From Candidatus Pacearchaeota archaeon (GTDB lineage Archaea; Nanoarchaeota; Nanoarchaeia; Pacearchaeales; GW2011-AR1): DNA of 17,845 bases. Numbering within the stretch: position 1 is the first letter of the stretch; each line of letters opens with the position of its first letter. Location of the stretch: positions 1 through 17,845 of the forward strand of contig NZER01000213.1 in NCBI GenBank assembly GCA_002690445.1, written 5' to 3'. Under the pieces are notes generated by a model, which had not been told where the DNA came from, searched no databases, and saw only the letters and a list, made by a program, of their open reading frames with translations. Below are positions 1 through 6,159 of the stretch, piece by piece. Position numbers and translations under genes: made by a program.

Positions 1-419
1 ATCTCATTATCTATTAACGCGTTAGTAGTTTCTACATCATCGAGTCGAGCTTCCAACTCGTCTAAAGTTTCTTCTAAATCAGAGGGATCAAATTCTTCTT
101 GCTCCGCATCGATCTTCGGACCCCAATCATTCATCATCCACATCACTTTAGTTTCCAGTTCAGTGATAGATAGCTCAATAGGAGAAAGGTCAATTTGTTC
201 TTGGTATGACAATTTGTCAACTTTCTCTCTTAAATTTAAAAAATCAGTCTGAAGGACAGCAACATCAACGGTTGCCTGAGACTCTTGCATTGCGGCAACA
301 GTCGTATCCAAATTTGTAACAGTGCTGTCCATCTGGGCTATATACCAGATAACTCCGAATGCCTGTGCAACTATCGCTATCACGATGCCAATAGATACCT
401 TCATATTTTTGAAGTCCAT
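1..419 (-). CDS. Single-pass membrane protein with coiled coil (3' end outside window)
   Basis: The frame opens at an ATG at 419 and stays open to the left edge, giving at least 139 residues, so the C-terminus is missing. Residues about 8-28 form one hydrophobic helix (VSIGIVIAIVAQAFGVIWYI) after a short charged start. The rest is hydrophilic and acidic with heptad-like leucine/valine spacing, as expected of a coiled coil. The likely topology is an N-terminal anchor with a long helical domain on one side of the membrane. The ATG is well supported by a strong ribosome binding site six bases upstream. The gene follows the ribonucleotide reductase after 34 bases with no terminator between, so it is probably the next gene of the same operon. 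I do not recognise the family. A lysis-associated or membrane-tethered accessory role is possible but only inferred. Confidence 0.75.
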   Translation of the reverse strand, partial: MDFKNMKVSIGIVIAIVAQAFGVIWYIAQMDSTVTNLDTTVAAMQESQATVDVAVLQTDFLNLREKVDKLSYQEQIDLSPIELSITELETKVMWMMNDWGPKIDAEQEEFDPSDLEETLDELEARLDDVETTNALIDNE

Positions 420-425
420 CTTTAT

Positions 426-432
426 CCTCCTC
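426..432 (-). promoter_or_regulatory. Ribosome binding site of the left-edge membrane protein
   Basis: On the minus strand this reads GAGGAGG, followed by the spacer ATAAAG and the ATG at 419. It is a near-perfect anti-16S match and fixes the start of the left-edge gene. The same ATAAAG spacer precedes the polymerase start at 7888. Confidence 0.75.
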
Positions 433-453
433 GACAGAATCTACATGAACAGC

Positions 454-2712
454 TTAACCGCATTTGGACCAGTTACACGCCACACAAGATATACACCCTT
501 CGGACATATTTAACTGGGTTCCACAAGTTGGGCAAGCATCACCAGAAACTACAGCAACAACTTCCTCTGCCGCATCTTTAGTGAACTCTTCCATTACTGA
601 CGTAGGAGCATCCTCTGTCTCCGAAACAAAATCTCGAAGAACATGAGCAATACCGTCTGCTATAGATTTGATTAGAACACCATTATCCCAAGCAGGAGTA
701 CTCTGAATACCTTTTAACTGATTAACTACAGCATCTGTAGGAATACGATATTGCATAGCTAGTGATATAAGACGACATATCGCCTCAGTATTGGCTAGCT
801 CATTACCACCTGCTTTACCAATCGTGGCAAATACTTCATAAAGATCACCGATAGGATCAGTGTTAACGGTGACATACATAGTCCCCTGTCCGGTGTTTAC
901 TTTAGTGGTTGATCCTTCCACTCTACGAGGACGAGAACGCGGCTGTGTGGACGTCTCAGAGGGGTCTGTAGCCGTATTTGTAGTAGGTACTAGTACTTCT
1001 TTATCCCTACTGCCTTGTCGATATACAGTAATCCCTTTACAAGAATTGCTCCACGCCTGCATATATGAAGCATAGACATCATCAACATGAGCATCGTTAG
1101 CGAGGTTAATAGTCTTACTTATACCGCTATCAATATATTTTTGCCAGATTGTTTGCATCTTTACATGCCACTCAGGAGCAGTGGTAGTACTGGTCTTAAA
1201 TAGAACCTTCATTTCATCAGTCAGAAGATCTGCAATATCACCGCCATTATCTAGATAAGTATCTAGATCAGCACGGTTTAAAACCTCTTTCAGGTCTTTA
1301 TTGACATAAAAAAGTTCTAAATCTGCCATCTGAGAGGACATATTATGCTTCTTATATGCAAGTAAGAAGTGCGGCTCGATGCCAGAAGAAGCTTCAACTA
1401 TCATCGAAATAGTTCCAGTTGGAGCAATGCTTAAACGCCAAGCATTTCTCATGTGCTCCCACTTACCTCCGTTCTTCTTATTCAAAGGAGACTTATCGAA
1501 AGCAGGAAAACTTCCTTTCTTCTCTCCTAAGTAACTACTATAGTTGTCTGCTGTCTTTTGCAGCACCGAACCAAGCTGATCGGCAAGATCTAAAGCTGCT
1601 TGCGTATCATAAGGAATATCCATACGTACTAAACAATCTGCAAATCCCATAACACCAAGACCGATCTTACGTGTCTGAGCATTTACCAGTCGTGTCTGCT
1701 CCGTTGGATGCTGGTTGGCTTCAATAACATCGTCTAAAAGACGTACACATGTCTCAATAGTGGATGTAAACCTATCAAAATCAAACTTCTTATCCTCTGT
1801 AACAAAGTTACCAAGGTTAATACTGCCCAAATTACATGACTCACCATTCAGTAAAGGCTGCTCTCCGCACGGATTAGTTGCATTAATTGTTCCTAAGTGC
1901 GGAGTAGCGTTGTCTTGCGCGATCCTATCGAGCCAAACCATTCCCGGCTCTCCGTTTTTCCAAGCCCCCTCGACTATCTTGTTAAAGAGATCGGAAGCCT
2001 TGACAAAATTTCCCGATATATCTTCATTAGGTTCTGAATAACTCTTTGTATCTACAGGCCAAGTCAGATTAATGTACTTATCGTCCTTAACTGCTTGCAT
2101 AAACGTGGAATCTGCGCCAATAGAGATATTAAAGTTGTGTATATCGCCCTCAACGCTCTTACATTCGATGAATTCTTCAATATCAGGATGATAAACACTC
2201 ATTATCGCCATATGAGCGCCATCTCGACGCCCGCCTTGCGTAATCATCGTCCCAACCTGACTAAGAGTTCTCAAAACTTGTATAGGACCACATGCACTGC
2301 CCTGAGTTGACTTAATGTATGTTCCTTTTGGACGCAAAGCACTAAGACTAAAGCCAATACCTCCACCAAACTTCTCGATCATGGCCTGATCGTGTGCAGC
2401 CATCATGATTGAGGACATAGAATCATCAATATCTAGAACATAACAAGCTGAAAGGGTCCCTTGTCCTGTTCCCGCGTTCATAAGAGTGGGACTGTTTGGC
2501 ATAAAATCCAAATCCCACATAAGAGAAAAGAATGCCTCTTCCCAATACTTTTGATCTTTACTTTCTTGTGCAGCTAGAGAATTTGCAACACGTCTAAATA
2601 ATTCTTGCGGTGTTTCAAGGGGAATATTTGTTTCATCTCTAATGAGATATCGTTTTTCTAGAACCCGCAAGCCATTATTGGTGAAATTCCCTGTTTCCTT
2701 CTGCACTACCAT
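454..2712 (-). CDS. nrdJ: Class II (adenosylcobalamin-dependent) ribonucleoside-diphosphate reductase
   Basis: The 752-residue protein reduces ribonucleotides to deoxyribonucleotides for phage DNA synthesis. Active-site residues are visible: C90 (in LSAC), the thiyl-radical C282 within N280-P-C-G-E284, and C293 eleven residues later, the spacing seen in Thermotoga NrdJ. PTGTIS lies at 431-436, near the start of the substrate phosphate-binding part of the barrel. A proline/serine-rich linker near 573-600 leads to a C-terminal domain typical of NrdJ. The tail has CxxC at 727-730 and CxxC at 740-743, a likely zinc site, then C746-x4-C751, matching the swinging-arm redox pair. There is no N-terminal ATP cone and no small-subunit gene nearby, as expected for a B12 enzyme, which would rely on host cobalamin. 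The start has the Shine-Dalgarno TAGGAG, which overlaps the stop codon of the upstream resolvase. Confidence 0.95.
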   Translation of the reverse strand: MVVQKETGNFTNNGLRVLEKRYLIRDETNIPLETPQELFRRVANSLAAQESKDQKYWEEAFFSLMWDLDFMPNSPTLMNAGTGQGTLSACYVLDIDDSMSSIMMAAHDQAMIEKFGGGIGFSLSALRPKGTYIKSTQGSACGPIQVLRTLSQVGTMITQGGRRDGAHMAIMSVYHPDIEEFIECKSVEGDIHNFNISIGADSTFMQAVKDDKYINLTWPVDTKSYSEPNEDISGNFVKASDLFNKIVEGAWKNGEPGMVWLDRIAQDNATPHLGTINATNPCGEQPLLNGESCNLGSINLGNFVTEDKKFDFDRFTSTIETCVRLLDDVIEANQHPTEQTRLVNAQTRKIGLGVMGFADCLVRMDIPYDTQAALDLADQLGSVLQKTADNYSSYLGEKKGSFPAFDKSPLNKKNGGKWEHMRNAWRLSIAPTGTISMIVEASSGIEPHFLLAYKKHNMSSQMADLELFYVNKDLKEVLNRADLDTYLDNGGDIADLLTDEMKVLFKTSTTTAPEWHVKMQTIWQKYIDSGISKTINLANDAHVDDVYASYMQAWSNSCKGITVYRQGSRDKEVLVPTTNTATDPSETSTQPRSRPRRVEGSTTKVNTGQGTMYVTVNTDPIGDLYEVFATIGKAGGNELANTEAICRLISLAMQYRIPTDAVVNQLKGIQSTPAWDNGVLIKSIADGIAHVLRDFVSETEDAPTSVMEEFTKDAAEEVVAVVSGDACPTCGTQLNMSEGCISCVACNWSKCG

Positions 2713-2722
2713 CAGTTATCTC

Positions 2723-3187
2723 CTACTGTTTCCTAATCCGTAGTTCCCCCCATTTAGCAACGCATAATGCGTCAATGGCATCTTGGCTCAAACGGGAAAC
2801 TTTATTATCAAAAATTTTTAATGCCATCTTTTTAATCTTCTCTTTATCGGCCCTCCCATCGCCGATAACATCTTTTTTCCATGTACTGACGTTCACACCA
2901 AATATGTCAACGCCATGATGAATACAAACAACACGACATAGTGCCTGAACATGTACTAACCGAATAACAGCCGCTCGATTTTGTACATAGGGAACATCTT
3001 CTATAAAAACAGTATCTTCTTTCGAGACGTTTTCTGACACGTAATCAAAAAATGGTCGATATAACTGCTCTAATCGCTTTTCCCAAGACCGCGATTTTGT
3101 TCGCAATTCTACCACAGAGAAATCCTCTGATGAGAGTTTTGCTATCGCAATTTTGGTCGTAGATATGTCGATGCCAAAGATGTTCAC
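2723..3187 (-). CDS. ruvC: RuvC-like Holliday junction resolvase
   Basis: This 154-residue protein has the RNase H-like fold signature of RuvC, which cuts four-way DNA junctions made during recombination. The four acidic catalytic positions are present: D7 in GIDIST, E63 in FIEDVP, and D136 and D139 in QDAIDA. The conserved WKKDVIGDGRADK stretch (103-115) closely follows the bacterial RuvC pattern of Lys-Lys, Gly-x-Gly and Ala-Asp-Lys. The length is slightly below the usual 170 or so, with a short C-terminus. The start is GTG in a GTGA overlap with the preceding gene, so translation is probably coupled. Its place among RecA, nucleases and polymerase suggests it resolves branched replication intermediates before packaging. 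Confidence 0.9.
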   Translation of the reverse strand: MNIFGIDISTTKIAIAKLSSEDFSVVELRTKSRSWEKRLEQLYRPFFDYVSENVSKEDTVFIEDVPYVQNRAAVIRLVHVQALCRVVCIHHGVDIFGVNVSTWKKDVIGDGRADKEKIKKMALKIFDNKVSRLSQDAIDALCVAKWGELRIRKQ

Positions 3188-3684
3188 GGACGTACTCGAT
3201 CTTGTCCACGACGGGTCACAATTCGACTAATAGTATCGAACTGATGATCGTACATATAGTAACGTCCGCGTAGGATTTTTAGCTGTCCTTGCTTTATAGC
3301 AATACGCATTTTTAGTGCCTGTAAAGAAGGATCATCATTCAATACTTTACCTTTAATACTATCCTTTAAAAGCCGTTTAGTAGAAGACTCATCCAGTTCT
3401 GCTCCTTGTGTTTGAAGCATTACATCAAACCCTTCAGAAAGAACTGCAAGCTCAGCTTCTAACTGACTTACACGATACGATGTGTAGCTCTTCCAACCAC
3501 CTAAAAATAGAAGCCATCTATCGATATTATTGTCCGACAATAGTTCAGCATCACTGGGAAATGTATAAGACTCCCCATCGCTGTCAGGAGGATTAACAGG
3601 AGGAAAAAACTCTGATTCTAAATTTCTATCCGATCCGTATCCTCTAAGTTGTTCTGACCTTTCCCTAACCTTATCTGAATTCAT
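3184..3684 (-). CDS. Helical protein, possible UvsY-like recombination mediator
   Basis: I do not recognise this 166-residue protein with certainty. Residues 1-45 are polar and probably disordered. From W57 to the end it looks wholly helical: a tryptophan-containing helix (WLLFLGGWKSYTSY, 57-70), a coiled-coil-like helix to about 97, then a basic helix-rich part (100-160) with KDSIKGKVLNDDPSL and a C-terminal IVTRRGQDR. The length, helix layout, K-x-x-L-x-x-D pattern before the last helices and basic character resemble T4 UvsY, which loads recombinase onto gp32-coated ssDNA. That match is by eye only. The context supports it: RecA, a gp32-like candidate and a RuvC-like resolvase share the operon. 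The ATG directly abuts the upstream stop (TAGATG) and has GAGGGG upstream. An unrelated coiled-coil protein remains possible. Confidence 0.85.
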   Translation of the reverse strand: MNSDKVRERSEQLRGYGSDRNLESEFFPPVNPPDSDGESYTFPSDAELLSDNNIDRWLLFLGGWKSYTSYRVSQLEAELAVLSEGFDVMLQTQGAELDESSTKRLLKDSIKGKVLNDDPSLQALKMRIAIKQGQLKILRGRYYMYDHQFDTISRIVTRRGQDRVRP

Positions 3685-4380
3685 CTAAATCCCCTCTATA
3701 AAATGTTCTCGTTCACATAACTTTTGAAAGTTACACCAATCGTGGTTTTCCTTTGGACGATATGGAACTTTTTTATCTTCATCTAGATATTTCTTTATCT
3801 TGCGTAGCTTATGAAGAGTAGCATCCAGTATCGTCTGATCCCGTTTTACGGGATACATCATGTAGTCCTGAGTGTTCTTATTGATATAAAAGATTATTCC
3901 TTCTTCCAAATCTGTCATCATCGAATATAGGTTCCATTGAATTAGATGTTCTGCACGAGGAAGATACTTCAATGCATACTTATTTTTAGGATTAGCCATA
4001 GATTTAATCTCAAGGAGAATGTGCTTCCCATCTGAAGGACGCTCCAATATTCCGTCGTAGTGTCCTATGATCGGAGGATCGTCCCAAGTAACTTCTTCTT
4101 CAGAAGAAACTAGAACACCCGCTCCCTTTAATTTTTCTTCTAACCATTCATGATAAACCGTACCAACCATCATTCGACGAAGAGCATTAGAAGGTACATC
4201 ATCTTGTGTGTATCCCATCATGTAATACCAAATAGCACGAGGACACCAATGCGCGGAAGAAGGTGAAAAGTAAGTCCTTACTTTAGGTTCACGTAACGTC
4301 GTTTGATCATATTTATCTAATGCTTCTTCCAACCACGCAGATGGATTAGATATACCGGGTATATCGCCTATTCTAGCCAT
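3685..4380 (-). CDS. Cas4/RecB-like PD-(D/E)XK exonuclease
   Basis: This 231-residue protein carries a RecB/Cas4-type nuclease core: H77 in YHEWLE, D109 in GHYDGI, E124-x-K126 in LLEIKS, and a following helix QWNLY (148-152) with the conserved Gln and Tyr. An N-terminal SxxxxCPRAIWY motif (C46) and C-terminal C216 and C222 match the positions of iron-sulfur cysteines in Cas4 and AddB. The fourth position is H213, giving H-x2-C-x5-C. It likely degrades or trims DNA ends for recombination or replication. No cas1, cas2 or CRISPR array is present, so a CRISPR role is not supported. The start overlaps the preceding nuclease gene by eight bases. Its first seven residues, MARIGDI, are identical to those of the ssDNA-binding candidate ending at 10233. 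Confidence 0.85.
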   Translation of the reverse strand: MARIGDIPGISNPSAWLEEALDKYDQTTLREPKVRTYFSPSSAHWCPRAIWYYMMGYTQDDVPSNALRRMMVGTVYHEWLEEKLKGAGVLVSSEEEVTWDDPPIIGHYDGILERPSDGKHILLEIKSMANPKNKYALKYLPRAEHLIQWNLYSMMTDLEEGIIFYINKNTQDYMMYPVKRDQTILDATLHKLRKIKKYLDEDKKVPYRPKENHDWCNFQKLCEREHFIEGI

Positions 4381-4693
4381 GTATTTTCTCGTTTACTCTT
4401 TCCCAAAATTCTTTTAAAAATTCTTCTTTGTACGAGACTTTCACCTTTTTCAAGGGAATACGCCATGTGTCGATTCCTTGAGCTAAAAGAATGTTGTCTC
4501 GTTTCTTATCTCGTTTAGATAGATGGAAAGGTCCATCTATTTCGATAGCTAAATCTAAATCTGGTATATAAACATCCACTACGTAGGGTGGAAAATCTTC
4601 CTGTGAGTTAGCACCAATACCTGTATCACGAACCCAATCTAGTACCATGAGTTCTTGATGTGTGTCTTTCTTACGTAGCTCCCCTCGTGGCAC
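4373..4693 (-). CDS. Small Vsr/DUF559-like PD-(D/E)XK endonuclease
   Basis: This 106-residue protein has the compact fold signature of Vsr and DUF559 nucleases: D40 in VVDVYIP, then E51-x-D53 in AIEIDGPFHL with H57, then KKRDNILLAQGIDTWRIP (63-80), where a basic helix is followed by the closing strand. The order D, then ExD, then basic residues, then W-R-I-P is typical of the family and suggests a metal-dependent DNA cut or nick. The substrate cannot be read from sequence. The start is GTG with GAGG seven bases upstream, nine bases after the preceding stop. It overlaps the Cas4-like nuclease by eight bases, so the two nucleases are probably co-translated and may act together on DNA ends or branched structures. 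Confidence 0.8.
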   Translation of the reverse strand: MPRGELRKKDTHQELMVLDWVRDTGIGANSQEDFPPYVVDVYIPDLDLAIEIDGPFHLSKRDKKRDNILLAQGIDTWRIPLKKVKVSYKEEFLKEFWERVNEKIHG

Positions 4694-4702
4694 TAATCAT
4701 CC

Positions 4703-5224
4703 TCACTCTTTAATACGACGCATTGTCGGATTTTCTGTATCCCAACTAGTAGTCTCACTAACGGATGCTCTGCTAGTCGGTCCTCCGCCACGAACTGTTC
4801 GTTCCAGTAGTCCTGCAATATCATCTTCATTTTCAACATTCTGAACGATGCTAGTAGCACTGTTATCTTCTAGTTCTTCTACACCAACACCCCGTTCAGA
4901 ATCTAACAATGCCTGACGTCGTTCTAAGTCCGTCATAGGAGCAGCGATAATGGGAGCGCTATCTATTTTACGTTTGCGCCCACGCTTCTTTTTTGGCTTT
5001 AATCGCTTAGAAGGATCTTTTGCAAGTTCTACACTGATAGTAGAAGTCATCTCAACAAATAACTTCTGATAGGAAATCCGCATTCTATTAGCAAAATCAT
5101 CTGCTAAAACTTCAGCAAGCTCAGCATCTTGAGTTCCTACGCTTTCCAGTAAGGAAACAAACGACTGTAACTGCTTACCTATATCCTCACCTAATTGAGC
5201 CACACCTGATGATTCTTGTGTCAT
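4703..5224 (-). CDS. Hypothetical protein with AT-hook-like basic patch
   Basis: I do not recognise this 173-residue protein. The first 70 residues are predicted helical with regular leucine and valine spacing (LQSFVSLLESV and AEVLADDFANRM). A dense basic run follows at 73-86 (KRLKPKKKRGRKRK), resembling an AT-hook or another minor-groove or nonspecific DNA contact, although the canonical GRP core is absent. The C-terminal half is acidic and low in hydrophobic residues, probably disordered, ending in a basic MRRIKE. The start lies in an ATGA overlap with the recA stop, so the gene is coupled to the recombinase. A DNA-binding accessory role in recombination fits the context but is inference. 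Confidence 0.8.
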   Translation of the reverse strand: MTQESSGVAQLGEDIGKQLQSFVSLLESVGTQDAELAEVLADDFANRMRISYQKLFVEMTSTISVELAKDPSKRLKPKKKRGRKRKIDSAPIIAAPMTDLERRQALLDSERGVGVEELEDNSATSIVQNVENEDDIAGLLERTVRGGGPTSRASVSETTSWDTENPTMRRIKE

Positions 5225-6159
5225 GACACCTTCTCCACTTCTGATTTAACCTTGCCTGATAACTTTTTATCTTCTCTAAGAAGTTTTATAAAATTCTCTC
5301 TACCAACTGCTGAGTTTTCCCTAAAAGAATATTTAGGTCCGGATCTCGATATTATCTCCAGATCTGTCGCAACTCCGAATAATTCGGCTAATTCATCTAC
5401 CGCACCAGTATAGTAAAAAGGAATGGAACAAGTTTTATTTGGCGTGTGAGTCTTATTCTTTTCGGCTCGTGCATCAATGTTGAATCCCTCATCTCTGATA
5501 GATTCACCTCGCCTAACTCGTACCATGATTCGACTAAAAAATTCCTGTCCTTTCCCACCGGGCAATGCATCTCTAGTGATGTATCCCCCAATTCCTGCAC
5601 GTATTTGGTTTATAAGAATCACTGAAGACTTCTTATTAACAGGAGGTAGCTTCCGAAATAACTTGTTCATCATGCGGGCATGAACACCCATAAATTGATC
5701 ATCCATACCCCCTGATGCCTCTGCTGTAGGAAGTAACGCAGCTATGGAATCCAAAACAACTAGGTCTATCTCTGCTTCGCATAAAGCCAAAAGTACATCT
5801 AAAGCAATCTCACCTGTATCAGGTCGCGAAACAACTAAATTTTCTACATCAACTCCAATTGTCTGCGCCCACTCAGGATCATAGCTATACTCCGCATCTA
5901 TAAAAGCTGCAGATAATCCTTGCGATTGTGCATAAGCAATAGCTCTCTGTGCTAAATATGTCTTTCCAGAACTTTGATAACCATATAGTTCTACTACTGA
6001 TTGTCGTGGAAGTCCTCCACCAAGTATTTGGTCAAAAGCAGGCATACCAGTAATTATTCTCTCCATGTGGAGAGACTCAGAATTTCCAAATGTTAAGTTT
6101 GTTTTTAAACTTTTATTAATGGAGGTCAATACTCTCTCCATATCTTTATTCGACTTCAA
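5221..6159 (-). CDS. recA: RecA-family recombinase
   Basis: The 312-residue protein is an ATP-dependent strand-exchange recombinase. It has Walker A GYQSSGKT (60-67), the catalytic glutamate E90 in FIDAEYSYDP, and Walker B LVVLDS (133-138). The loop L1 region GGMDDQFMGVHARMM (150-164) and loop L2 after ILINQIR (181-187), with a glycine-rich GGKGQEFFSR segment, match bacterial RecA. The KNK motif (234-236) of the core is also kept. It is shorter than the usual 340-350 residues, with a reduced C-terminal domain, and it resembles RecA more than UvsX or Sak4. The start chosen is TTG at 6159, because GGGGAG sits six bases upstream; the internal ATG at residue 7 has no such site. It overlaps the polymerase gene by 14 bases. 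Confidence 0.93.
   Translation of the reverse strand: MKSNKDMERVLTSINKSLKTNLTFGNSESLHMERIITGMPAFDQILGGGLPRQSVVELYGYQSSGKTYLAQRAIAYAQSQGLSAAFIDAEYSYDPEWAQTIGVDVENLVVSRPDTGEIALDVLLALCEAEIDLVVLDSIAALLPTAEASGGMDDQFMGVHARMMNKLFRKLPPVNKKSSVILINQIRAGIGGYITRDALPGGKGQEFFSRIMVRVRRGESIRDEGFNIDARAEKNKTHTPNKTCSIPFYYTGAVDELAELFGVATDLEIISRSGPKYSFRENSAVGRENFIKLLREDKKLSGKVKSEVEKVS

Noticed and set aside
207..219. Perfect 13-base palindrome TGACAATTTGTCA
   Set aside because: It sits inside the coding sequence of the left-edge gene, and a single copy of this length is not enough to call an operator.
285..581. Plus-strand open frames, here and at many other places across the window
   Set aside because: They all lie opposite well-supported minus-strand genes, lack recognisable domains, and look like antisense shadows.
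3685..4380. CRISPR-Cas role for the Cas4-like nuclease
   Set aside because: No cas1, cas2, effector gene or repeat array is present; phage RecB/Cas4-like nucleases usually act in recombination.
5397..5600. A second minus-strand frame inside recA
   Set aside because: It lies wholly within the RecA core coding region and has no recognisable domain.
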